Below, in pieces: positions 34,950-43,184 of a stretch of DNA of 64,000 bases. The translations under genes were made by a program, and so were the position numbers. The notes beneath the pieces are model-generated. The model did not search any database. It saw only the letters and a program-made list of their open reading frames with translations, and was not told where the DNA came from. The stretch is from positions 7,525,001 through 7,589,000 of the forward strand of contig NZ_CP146350.1 in assembly GCF_037055355.1 (NCBI RefSeq). Reading direction: 5' to 3'. The DNA comes from Streptomyces sp. DG1A-41 (GTDB lineage: Bacteria; Actinomycetota; Actinomycetes; Streptomycetales; Streptomycetaceae). Each line of letters opens with the position of its first letter. Within the stretch, counting starts at the first letter, position 1.

Positions 34950-35995
34950 TCGGCGCCGGACCATGGGAGGAGCCTGCGCCGGAGGCGAGGACGGCGTGGG
35001 CCACCGCCTGGGCGACGGACGGCACCACCGCCCGCTACCGGGAGGCCGTGCCCGGCGCCGACGTCATCGTCGAGGCGACTCGGACCGGCTTCGAGCAGTA
35101 CGTGGAGATCGACGAGAGGCCCTCCGGCGCTTACTCCTACACGCTGCCGGTCAAGGCCAAGGGGCTGAAGGCCAAGGCGAACAAGGACGGGTCGGTGACG
35201 TTCACCGACGCCGAGACCGGTGAACGGCGCGCGACGATGCCCGCCCCGGTCATGTGGGACGCCTCGGTGGACAAGCAGTCCGGCGAACACACCCGCCGGT
35301 CCCGCGTCGACATGAAGGTCGTGAACAAGGGAACCGGCCGCATCGACCTGGTCGTCACGCCCAGCGCGGAGTTCCTCGCCGACCCCAGGACCCGCTACCC
35401 GGTCACGGTCGACCCCTCGACCTCCGCCCTGGCCTCCACCTTCGACACCTACGTGCAGCGCGGCGAAACGGTCGACTGGTCCGCCGACACCGAACTCGAC
35501 TTCGGCAACCTTGGCACCACCAACCCGGACGGCACCACCCGAGTGGCCCGGTCCTTCATCCACCGGAACACCACGCCCATCCAGGACGCGTTGGTCATCG
35601 ACACGAACCTGGCGCTGTGGAACTTCCACTCCGGCAACACCGACTGCGCCACCCAGTCGTGGACCGTCTGGGACACCACCGCGGCGTCCACCTCGTCACG
35701 GTGGACCAACCAGCCCACCTGGAACCAGCAGTACCACTCCTCGACCCAGACCCGCGGCAACCCCGACTGCACCGGCACCCAACCCGACGGGTGGATCAAC
35801 GCCGACGTCGACACCCTCGTGCAGACCTGGGCATCGGCGAAGGCGACCCGCGGCTACATGGGCCTGCGCGCGGCCGCCGACGACACCCGCGCCTGGAAAC
35901 GCGTCAACTCCGGCAACGCCACCACGACCGGCCGAAGCTGACCGTGACCTACAACTACCGTCCCTCCGACGGCACGGCGCAGCAGGCTGGTCCGC
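34950..35995 (+). pseudogene. Fragment of a large DNRLRE/RHS-type secreted protein
   Basis: Residues such as YREAVPGADVIVEATRTGFEQ, VTPSAEFLADPRTRYPVTVDP, then a DNRLRE domain (STFDTYVQRGETVDWSADT, RSFIHRNTTPIQDALVID, SSRWTNQPTWNQQ) match the N-terminal third of long Streptomyces wall or RHS proteins. The frame hits a stop at 35939-35941 after SGNATTTGRS, while the expected continuation KLTVTYNYRPSDGTAQQAGPPF lies in another frame and ends abruptly near 35995. There is no signal peptide and no long C-terminal region. It is a both-end truncated remnant. Confidence 0.8.
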
Positions 35996-36116
35996 CCTTC
36001 GAGACCCTACCGACCCCGGCCGCCCACAGCGTTCCAGCAGTGCCTCGAAGCCCACGGCCTGCCGGCGCATCCGGTGGCCGTTGGCGAGCTCGTTCACAGT
36101 GCGTCCCACAGACGTC

Positions 36117-36292
36117 CCACAAGATCCGCGGCTACGGTGCGCGCGACCGGGTCCGAAAAGGGGGCTTCGCGCCTCCCTGAGGAGAGGTGACTGCATGATG
36201 AAATCAAAGCTGGGCAATCGCAGGACCGTGGTGACCGGGGTGATCCTGGTCGGCGCATTGGCCGTTGGCGGCGCCACCGCCTACGCCTCAAC
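36117..36292 (+). repeat. Duplicated promoter/signal-peptide module, copy A
   Basis: Closely matches 42194-42369. The shared block starts with CCACAAGATCCGCGGCTACG and carries a GAGAGGTGACT ribosome-binding region. Its start codon is exactly 78 bp from the start of the block in both copies, and the conservation continues into the signal-peptide codons. Confidence 0.85.
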
Positions 36293-36350
36293 GGCACTGG
36301 GGCCCGCTTCCGGTCCGACGACACAGCGCCGGGCCGGAAGCGGACGGTGA
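36195..36350 (+). pseudogene. Truncated copy of the DUF5666-type secreted protein gene
   Basis: Encodes MMKSKLGNRRTVVTGVILVG followed by ALAVGGATAYAS, the same signal peptide as the intact gene at 42272-42790 (MMKSMPRKRRVMVTGVILAG). It then stops after 51 codons with a short unrelated tail. The mature domain is absent. It keeps the whole upstream region and a good ribosome-binding site, so a short secreted peptide could still be made. Confidence 0.75.
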
Positions 36351-36615
36351 GCTGGCGCCGCCAGCCCGGGCGCCACAAGCACACCCGCAGGCGCCACCCA
36401 GCAGGTCGGAAACGGGCTCCCGGCCACTGCCCGCCACACCACCCGATCGGGACCCCGGTTCGACGGACATTCCTCAAGATCGGAAAGACAACAGCTACTC
36501 AATCATCCGCTTCTCAGCCCTATGTCATCCCACAGTCTTCGAACGCCGCGACACTGGAGCAGGGGCGACGGCGCCCGGACAGGGCACGCCAGAGCGGGGA
36601 ATCGAGCGTGGGCGC

Positions 36616-37551
36616 ATGACGACCGGCAGGACACGACACCATCCCAAGCACCGCGCGGCGCGATCCCGAGCCTGGATGGTAACGATCCTCATGGCGTCCA
36701 CGCTGCTGTGCATAGGTGGTGCCGCGACGGCCCAGAGCGTCCTGGAGCCCCTGGCCCGTGGCGTCGTCGCGTCAACCAGTGCGCCAAAGCACGCTGCCGG
36801 GACGCGCCAGCAACCAGTGACGCCGTCCCCGTCCCCGACTGTGTCTGCCTCCCCGTCTCCCACCGCGTCTGCGTCGGAGTCTCCCTCCCCGTCCACCACG
36901 CCCGGCGTTTCCCACTCGCTGCCCGCATCCCAGGTGGCCCCACAGGTGGGTGCGGTCTTCGGCAGCAGTGGCCTGGGCGGGTCGCACTTCTGCACGGCCA
37001 GCGTGGTCGACAGCGCCCGGGGCGACCTGATCCTGAGCGCCGCTCACTGCATGGACTCCACGTCAGATGTATTCGTTCCGGCCTATCACGACGGCATCGC
37101 CCCCTACGGGGTGTGGCACCTCGAGCGCATCGTCGTGGATCAGCAGTGGTCTGCCGACTCCGATCCGGACCACGACGTGGCGTTCGGCATAGTGGCGCCC
37201 GCGGACGGCCGCACCATCCAGTCCGTCGTCGGGGGCGACGAACTGGGCATTGATCAGGGCACGACCAACCCTGTCACCGTCGTCGGCTACCCGCAGACAT
37301 CGCAAGAGCCGCTGACCTGTACCAACCGCGTCTCCTCCTTCAGCAGCACCCAGTTGGAGATCGGCTGCACCGGATTCACCGGCGGCACCAGCGGCAGCCC
37401 CTGGGTCACCGGAGGCATTCCTGGCACGGTCATCGGAGTCATCGGCGGCTACGAGAGGGGCGGGGACACTCCCGACATCTCCTACAGCGTGGCCTTCGGC
37501 CCAAGCGTTGAGAACCTCTATCAAGAGGCTGCGTCGGATCGGACTGACTGA
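36616..37551 (+). CDS. Secreted trypsin-like (S1) serine protease
   Basis: A 311-residue exported protease. The twin-Arg-free signal segment (WMVTILMASTLLCIGGAATA, about 20-39) is followed by a Pro/Ser/Thr-rich linker (about 68-100) and the catalytic domain: His in LSAAHCMD, Asp in DPDHDVAFGIV, Ser in TGGTSGSPWVTGG. Cys pairs around the His and Ser are present. ATG 36616 is used, since longer frames upstream have no plausible start. It may process wall or surface proteins. The linker resembles those of wall-spanning enzymes. Confidence 0.9.
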   Translation: MTTGRTRHHPKHRAARSRAWMVTILMASTLLCIGGAATAQSVLEPLARGVVASTSAPKHAAGTRQQPVTPSPSPTVSASPSPTASASESPSPSTTPGVSHSLPASQVAPQVGAVFGSSGLGGSHFCTASVVDSARGDLILSAAHCMDSTSDVFVPAYHDGIAPYGVWHLERIVVDQQWSADSDPDHDVAFGIVAPADGRTIQSVVGGDELGIDQGTTNPVTVVGYPQTSQEPLTCTNRVSSFSSTQLEIGCTGFTGGTSGSPWVTGGIPGTVIGVIGGYERGGDTPDISYSVAFGPSVENLYQEAASDRTD

Positions 37552-37972
37552 ACGTCCGCGCCGCTGAGCTTGACGTTTAGAAGCTGTTTGTCTTTCAGGA
37601 CTTGAGGGCCGCGCTTCCGTTGGTCGGGCGCAGGGTCGGCGGTTCCGTGGGAGTAGTGGCCTGTCGTGCTGTCGCTTCCTCGGGAGGTCGTGGATGCCGT
37701 CGGTGACTGGGCTGTGGGAACAGCGTGAGCTGGGCGTGACCTTCCGGGGCAACCTGGTAACGCCGTAAACAGGTCAGCAGTCTGTGGGCGGGAAGGGGAG
37801 CCGGGCCGTGGTTCCCCTTCCCGTGCAGCCTCAGCGCCGTACGAGTTCGATCCGGTACGTCCGTGTCCGCGACCCGTCCTCACTGGTCGGGAGGGTTTCC
37901 TCGGCCGTGCAGTTGGACGGGGCAGGCTTCGGCGCGATGTCAGGGCCGAGAACAGCTGAGGAGCACTCGTTC
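37552..37972. other. Intergenic region without a convincing gene
   Basis: Downstream of both the protease (+) and the transglycosylase (-). A short minus-strand stretch at about 37831-37965 could read as the end of a secreted protein (SNCTAEETLPTSEDGSRTRT) but has no start or family. No clear terminator was found. Confidence 0.4.
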
Positions 37973-39013
37973 TCAGGCGACGCCCAGGGGTGTGTCGTCG
38001 AAGGCCCTGACCTGACGTGCGGTCAGGTCGCCGACAGCCTCGAGGCGAACCAGCACCTCGGCGCGGCGCTGCCTGGCCAGGTCGGGGTTGTGGAGGGGAT
38101 CGTAGGCGGAGGGCGCCTGGACGAGACCGGCAAGGAGGGCGGCCTGGGGCCAGTCCAGGTGAGCGGGACTCGTCTTGAAGTACCCGTGTGCGGCCGCGTC
38201 CAGACCGTAGTATCCATGCCCGAAATAGGCGGTGGACAGGTACATCTGCAGGATCCGGCCCTTGGGGTAGTCATGCGCGAGCTTGACCGCCAGAGCGACC
38301 TGTTCAACCTGGTCGGGACGGGTACGTTGCCCGTTGGTGTAGAGCATCTTGGCAAGTTGCTGCTCGATGGTGGCGCCCCCGCCACCGCCTCCGCCGCCGT
38401 GCAGCCAGACCAGCAGCGCGCGGGCGGCGCCGGCAGGGTCGATGCCGGGGTTGTGCCAAAAACGGGCGTCCTCGGTGGCCACCAGTGCCGCGGCGACCTT
38501 GGGGGGCGTGGACAGATCCGTGGCGGTCACCCCGTGGGCGGCGGCCTGCGCACTCACCCGGGACTGGGCGTCGCCCACCCCCGGAGTGACTGCCAGCAGC
38601 ACACCCCCGGCCGCCGCGAGCACCACGGCCACGCCGAGACCGACGACGCACGCACGGGTGACGAGACGGCGAAGCCACCGCGGCAGCGCTCCCCGGCGGA
38701 GGAGGCCACCGAGGGCGAGGACGGCAACGGTGCCTGCCGTGAAGGCGGAGAGGGTCACAGGAACGTTGAAACCGTAGCCGAAGACGGAACGGGCGATGCC
38801 GAAGAGCGTCGCGGCTATGGCCCCGCCGAGAGCGCCGGCGGCAAGGAGCGTGCCGCGTGGCCCGGCGCGTCCGGCGCTCGGGCGGGGAGACGGGTTCCGG
38901 CGGCGAGCCGCAGAGCCACGTACGGCAGCCGTGACGGTCGCATCCTCCCCGGCCGCTCCGGCACGGAGGTCTGGTGTCGGCCCATCGGCCCGGTCAGTAC
39001 GCGTCTGTGACAT
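37973..39013 (-). CDS. Monofunctional peptidoglycan glycosyltransferase (GT51)
   Basis: A 346-residue membrane enzyme that would polymerise lipid II. A disordered basic N-terminus (1-50) precedes two or three hydrophobic segments (about 52-75, 80-95, 110-135). The GT51 domain has motif 1 ATEDARFWHNPGID, motif 2 GGATIEQQLAKMLY, motif 3 KLAHDYPKGRILQMYLSTAYFG (within the family pattern), and motif 4 LLAGLVQAPSAYDP. There is no transpeptidase domain. A run of eight Gly lies just before motif 2 and is unusual. ATG 39013 is the start. Nearby LCP and L,D-transpeptidase genes point to a wall-building cluster. Confidence 0.9.
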   Translation of the reverse strand: MSQTRTDRADGPTPDLRAGAAGEDATVTAAVRGSAARRRNPSPRPSAGRAGPRGTLLAAGALGGAIAATLFGIARSVFGYGFNVPVTLSAFTAGTVAVLALGGLLRRGALPRWLRRLVTRACVVGLGVAVVLAAAGGVLLAVTPGVGDAQSRVSAQAAAHGVTATDLSTPPKVAAALVATEDARFWHNPGIDPAGAARALLVWLHGGGGGGGGATIEQQLAKMLYTNGQRTRPDQVEQVALAVKLAHDYPKGRILQMYLSTAYFGHGYYGLDAAAHGYFKTSPAHLDWPQAALLAGLVQAPSAYDPLHNPDLARQRRAEVLVRLEAVGDLTARQVRAFDDTPLGVA

Positions 39014-39389
39014 GTCCACCGCCAGTTCCTCGTTGTCGGCTCTCGGCCGGCCCACATCTCCCTCATGGCGTTTCGGCGCCAGGGCCTCGCATCCATAGAC
39101 GGTGACGAGGGAAAGATGGTTGCTAAATCCAGCCCAGCAGAATGCGACCGCTGCCTGCCGGGCCACACGCACCTGTGAAATCTTGGAAGGCCGCTTCTGC
39201 CTGCCGATCGCCGTATCCGCGTGAATCTGAGATAAGAGTTCGGTACGGAATTCATGAAGGGTTCTCCAGGGAGGTCCCGCACGAGGGCCAAGCTTCAGAA
39301 AGCTCCTTCTGCGGGCATGCAATTGATGCCTATTGTGGGCGCATCAAACATTGAAGGACCTTGTTCGTGCACGAGGGGGCTCCCGTTTC
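39014..39389. other. Divergent intergenic region, transglycosylase / LCP
   Basis: No gene is supported. The centre is less GC-rich than the flanks (about 39100-39370), as expected for divergent promoters. A GAGGGGG ribosome-binding site lies at 39374-39380. Confidence 0.5.
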
Positions 39390-40460
39390 ATGGTGACGTA
39401 CGGTCGAGGCGGACACCCGGTCGGCCGCCTTCGCCCCCGGACATGGCGCCGCAGGGCAACCCGGGGTGTGACGATGCTCGCCCTCGCGGTGCTCGCGGCC
39501 TCCGTCGGGACATACGCCTGGGCCGACGAGAAGCTGGACCGTACGGTGAACCTCGGCGCCCTGCCGGACCGACTTCCGCCGGGCAAGGGCACCACTTATC
39601 TCATCGCCGGCTCGGACGACCGCCAGAATCTGACCCCGCAGCAGCAGAAGGAGCTGCACACCGGCAGCGACGACGAGGGTCCGTACGGCAACAGCGACTC
39701 GATGATGCTGCTGCACATCGGCAGCGACGGTGACACCCTGGTGAGTCTGCCGCGCGACAGTTACGTGACCATACCGGCGTTCAGCGGTGCGGACGGTGTG
39801 CGGCATCCGGCAACGGCGAACAAGTTGAACGCGGCCTTCTCGCTCGGCGGCGGGCAACTGTTGGCCGAGACGGTCGAGTACAACACCGGCATCCACGTCG
39901 ACCATTACGCGGAGATCGGCTTCGGTGGCTTCGTCGGCCTGGTGGACGCACTCGGCGGCGTCACCCTGTGCCTGGACCGGCCGATCGTGGACCAGGCCTC
40001 GGGAGCCGACTTCAAGGCGGGCTGCCAGAAACTGGACGGCCGGCAGTCCCTCGAACTGGTCCGGGAACGCCACCAGGAGGCGGGCCAGGACCTGAGCCGC
40101 ATGGCGAACCAGCAGAAATTCCTTGCCGCGATCGCCCACCAGGCGGAGACCCCGTCCACTCTTCTCAACCCGATCAGGCTCTACTCGGCACTCGACGCGG
40201 GCATCGGAACGCTGAGCGTGGACAAGAACATGACCCCGTACGACCTGGCGCGGATGTTCCTCGGCCTGAAGGGGATTTCCAGCGGAGGGGGACATGAGTT
40301 GACGGTCCCGATCGCAGACGCGAACTACTCCACTCCGAACGCCGGTGACGCGGTGCTGTGGAACATGACACGCGCCAAGGCCCTCTTCCGCGAGCTGCAG
40401 AACGATCAGCCGATCACCATCGGCAACAACGACGCCAACTCTGACCTGTCCGGTGGTTAG
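39390..40460 (+). CDS. LytR-CpsA-Psr (LCP) family wall-polymer ligase
   Basis: A 356-residue membrane-anchored enzyme that attaches wall polymers to peptidoglycan from polyprenyl-linked donors. A basic N-terminus and one TM segment (TMLALAVLAASVGTYAWA) come first. The LCP domain follows with SDSMMLLHIGSDGDTLVSLP and RDSYVTIP, NKLNAAFSLGG, and the Arg/Asp-rich LVRERHQEAGQDLSRMANQQ. ATG 39390 has GAGGGGG about 9 nt upstream; an in-frame GTG at 39333 lacks a site. It needs polyprenyl-pyrophosphate donors, which fits the lipid-carrier genes elsewhere in the window. Confidence 0.92.
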   Translation: MVTYGRGGHPVGRLRPRTWRRRATRGVTMLALAVLAASVGTYAWADEKLDRTVNLGALPDRLPPGKGTTYLIAGSDDRQNLTPQQQKELHTGSDDEGPYGNSDSMMLLHIGSDGDTLVSLPRDSYVTIPAFSGADGVRHPATANKLNAAFSLGGGQLLAETVEYNTGIHVDHYAEIGFGGFVGLVDALGGVTLCLDRPIVDQASGADFKAGCQKLDGRQSLELVRERHQEAGQDLSRMANQQKFLAAIAHQAETPSTLLNPIRLYSALDAGIGTLSVDKNMTPYDLARMFLGLKGISSGGGHELTVPIADANYSTPNAGDAVLWNMTRAKALFRELQNDQPITIGNNDANSDLSGG

Positions 40461-40565
40461 CGTCAATTCCCTCGCGTGCGTACTTCGTTGGCGTCGCCAT
40501 CAATGTCCCGAACGTGTCCACCGCCGGCAGTCGATGTCTTCCCTACCGGCCGAGGAGGAGACCCT

Positions 40566-41765
40566 GTGAAGACGATGAGTCAGGTGCCGGAAAAGCGTCG
40601 GCGCATGAAGGAGATGGCCTACCTCGCCGCGCTCACGGTGGTCTCCGCGCTCACGCTGGTCGGGTGTGGTCTCAGCGCGGCGTCGTCGGCGTCGCCCCGG
40701 CCGAGCGACATCACGATAAAGCCGGTGACGGACGCCTCCGGCCGAGCCGAGCCTGACCGGCCCATTCACTGCACGGCCACCCACGCACACCTGACCAAGG
40801 TCTCCGTCACCCGCTCGAACGGTTCCGTCGTCAGCGGCTCCCTCGACCCGTCGGCCGGTACATGGACGCCGTCTCAACCGCTGAGCCTCCAGGCCCGTTA
40901 CACGGTCGTCGCCACGGCCGCCGGTACATCCGGAAAGCCGGTCAGCAAGCGCCTGAACATCGAGACGATCAGTCCGGCCGACACCGTCACCGCCCAGTCC
41001 ATCACCCCCGCCACGGGGTCCGACGTCGGCAATGCCCAGCCAGTAGTCGTCGTGTTCACGAAGGCTGTGACCGATGAGGCCGCCGTCCAGAAAGCACTGT
41101 CCGTGACCGACACGGACCACGTCACCGGAGCCTGGCGATGGGTGACCAACCGCCGTGTCGACTACCGTCCCCGAACGTACTGGCCCCTGGGCGACAAGAT
41201 CACCGTGAAAGGCGACCTGGAAGGAGTGAACGCAGGAGGGAGCCTCTGGGCGACCGGCGACTACACACACACCTTCACGGTTGACTCCGACGTGCACGCG
41301 GTAGTCAATCCCAAGGCCCGGACCATGGCGATCTATCGAGGAAGCAAGCTGATCCGGACACTCCCGATATCGACCGGCGGGGCCGGCGACCAGACCTGGG
41401 GCGGCAACCTGGTCGTGCTCGACAAGGAGGCCAAGGTCCAGATGACATCGTGCAGCGTCGGCCTCAGCTGCACTCCCGGTAGTCCCACCTACTACAACCT
41501 GCCGGTCTACTGGGACGTCCACCTGACGTGGAGTGGTACGTACATCCACGACGCGTCATGGGACAACGCGACCATCGGCAGGGTGGACAACTCCCACGGA
41601 TGCGTCCACCTGAACGCATCCGACGGGAAGTGGTTCTTCAACACCGTGGAACCGGGAGACCTCGTCCGGGTCATCAACCCGTCCAAGCCGGTGACGCTGG
41701 ACAACGGGGACGGCGACTGGAACTTGTCCTGGTCCCAATGGAGCACACCCGACGCCACACGGTGA
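40566..41765 (+). CDS. L,D-transpeptidase lipoprotein (YkuD domain)
   Basis: A 399-residue lipoprotein. The signal peptide ends in lipobox LTLVGCGLS. Two Ig-like domains follow (about 45-120 and 125-225), then a YkuD catalytic domain with the motif DNSHGCVHLNASD holding the active-site Cys, and a C-terminal aromatic subdomain (DGDWNLSWSQW). This is the standard actinobacterial Ldt layout, forming 3-3 crosslinks. GTG 40566 follows AGGAGGAG. A longer frame from 40476 is less likely. A strong terminator follows 17 bp downstream. Confidence 0.94.
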   Translation: MKTMSQVPEKRRRMKEMAYLAALTVVSALTLVGCGLSAASSASPRPSDITIKPVTDASGRAEPDRPIHCTATHAHLTKVSVTRSNGSVVSGSLDPSAGTWTPSQPLSLQARYTVVATAAGTSGKPVSKRLNIETISPADTVTAQSITPATGSDVGNAQPVVVVFTKAVTDEAAVQKALSVTDTDHVTGAWRWVTNRRVDYRPRTYWPLGDKITVKGDLEGVNAGGSLWATGDYTHTFTVDSDVHAVVNPKARTMAIYRGSKLIRTLPISTGGAGDQTWGGNLVVLDKEAKVQMTSCSVGLSCTPGSPTYYNLPVYWDVHLTWSGTYIHDASWDNATIGRVDNSHGCVHLNASDGKWFFNTVEPGDLVRVINPSKPVTLDNGDGDWNLSWSQWSTPDATR

Positions 41766-41781
41766 GGGGGGCGACCCGAGG

Positions 41782-41820
41782 CCCGGGTGAGTGGAGCCAA
41801 GACGGCTCCACTCACCCGGG
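41782..41820. terminator. Terminator after the L,D-transpeptidase gene
   Basis: A perfect 17-bp stem (CCCGGGTGAGTGGAGCC and its complement) with the 5-nt loop AAGAC. No U-tract follows. Confidence 0.85.
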
Positions 41821-42193
41821 TGCGCAGCAGGAATGGCAGGAGTGGGCGATCGCTCGCAGGCGGGTCGATACGGTGCTGGATCCGGCCGGCGGCACCAGCG
41901 CGCTGACACGGAGATCACCCCGGATGTGCGGGATGCGGACGCGCCATCGGCGCCCCGGGAGGCGGCGAAGCCGAAATCGCAGGTGCCCATGTGGTGCGGC
42001 TTGCCTGTTCGGTGCCGTCGATGGACTACCAGCGCATCTCGGAGGCGCTGGCGGACCGGGCCCGGCTCGGACAGGGGCCGCTGACCTGCCTGGAGATGGC
42101 CGCGGTGTTCGGCATGGAGGTGGCGACGCGGGGCCCTTCTTCATTCACCGTCGGTTCGCACAGCATGTCGCTCCTGCAGTCCCACAAAGTTTC
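41821..42193. other. Region with possible decayed coding sequence
   Basis: No intact gene. The plus strand around 41910-42140 reads coding-like in two frames (ADTEITPDVRDAD, then YQRISEALADRARLGQG and LEMAAVFGMEVATRG) without a start or recognised family. Probably a remnant. Confidence 0.35.
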
Positions 42194-42369
42194 CACAAGA
42201 TCCGCGGCTACGGTGCGCCGCGACCGGGTCCGAACAGGGGGCTCCGTGCCTCCTCGACGAGAGGTGACTCCATGATGAAATCAATGCCGCGCAAACGAAG
42301 GGTCATGGTGACCGGGGTGATTCTGGCCGGCGTACTGTCCGCCGGCGGGGCCACCGCCTACGCCTCGTC
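42194..42369 (+). repeat. Duplicated promoter/signal-peptide module, copy B
   Basis: Partner of 36117-36292, here driving the intact DUF5666-type gene. The ATG is 78 bp from the start of the repeat, as in copy A. Confidence 0.85.
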
Positions 42370-42790
42370 GACATCCTCGCCGGGTGCCAGTCCGTCTTCG
42401 GCCGCCTCCGCGAGCTCGGCCAAGCAGCACCACAACAAGCACCACAAGAAGCACGGCAAGCACCGCCACTCGCTGCCCGGCGTGCACGGCCAGGCCACCG
42501 TCGAGAGGCGCAAGACCGGCCAGTTCGTGGTCCGTGTGTGGCAGCGTGGCAGCATCACCGGCGTGTCCGGTGCCACGCTCACCGTGAAGAGCGCCGACGG
42601 GGTCAGTTGGACCTGGACGGTGGAGAAGAACGCCCGCATCACCCGGGACGGCAAGAAGGTCACCGAGTCCGAGCTCAAGACGGGCGACACCGTGAGGGTG
42701 GTGGGACGGCAGGCCGGCAGCGCCAACGACGCTCTGCGGATCTCCGTGCCGACCCCGACGCAGCTCGCCAAGCAGCACGCGAAGAAATAG
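42272..42790 (+). CDS. Secreted DUF5666-type protein
   Basis: A 172-residue exported protein. Signal peptide RRVMVTGVILAGVLSAGGATAYA, then a Ser/Ala linker and a His/Lys-rich stretch (KQHHNKHHKKHGKHRHS, about 50-66). The beta-rich domain contains GSITGVSGATLTVKSADGVS, TRDGKKVTESELKTGDTVRV and VVGRQAGSANDALRI, matching DUF5666. The His-rich linker could bind metal, though this is speculation. ATG 42272 follows GAGAGGTGACT. A truncated copy lies at 36195-36350. Confidence 0.82.
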   Translation: MMKSMPRKRRVMVTGVILAGVLSAGGATAYASSTSSPGASPSSAASASSAKQHHNKHHKKHGKHRHSLPGVHGQATVERRKTGQFVVRVWQRGSITGVSGATLTVKSADGVSWTWTVEKNARITRDGKKVTESELKTGDTVRVVGRQAGSANDALRISVPTPTQLAKQHAKK

Positions 42791-42817
42791 CGCCATCCGG
42801 CGACGCCCGGCTCCGCC

Positions 42818-42862
42818 GCCCGCTTCCGGCCCGGCCGCTCTTGGCCGTCCCAGGAAGCGGGC
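42818..42862. terminator. Possible terminator after the DUF5666-type gene
   Basis: A 10-bp stem (GCCCGCTTCC/GGAAGCGGGC) around a 25-nt GC-rich loop that can itself pair partly. Confidence 0.45.
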
Positions 42863-42893
42863 CTCTTCGCGTCCCGCGGGCCATGGAGAAGTG

Positions 42894-43056
42894 ATGGATC
42901 TAAGGCAACTGGAAACCCTCGTTGGCCGTTACCAGTTGGGGACCTGCTGGGCCGTGGCGGCATGGCGGAGGTCCGGCTGGGCCACGACCGGCGACTGAGG
43001 CGGGCAGTGGCGGTGAAGGCACTGCGGCCCGGTGTGGCGCGCGCCCCGCTGTTCTT
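42894..43056 (+). pseudogene. N-terminal fragment of a Ser/Thr protein kinase
   Basis: Starts at ATG 42894 (MDLRQLETLVGRYQLG) after GGAGAAG. A one-base shift then gives DLLGRGGMAEVRLGHDRRL and AVAVKALRPGV, the glycine loop and the ATP-binding Lys of an actinobacterial PknB-type kinase. Nothing of the rest of the kinase follows. A frameshift and loss of at least 80 percent of the length make it non-functional. Confidence 0.8.
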
Positions 43057-43184
43057 GGCGTGTGTACGACGGCCGTCGGTGGTGAATGACCCCATGTGAT
43101 TCAGGCGGACCCCTACAAGCACGCCGCCGACGAACGCCTTCGCGAGATCGTGGACAGGGCGAACGTTGCCTGATGCGGCCCTAG

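Noticed and set aside
37831..37965. Possible small secreted protein end on the minus strand
   Set aside because: There is no start, ribosome-binding site or recognised family; a fragment of about 45 codons is too weak to call.
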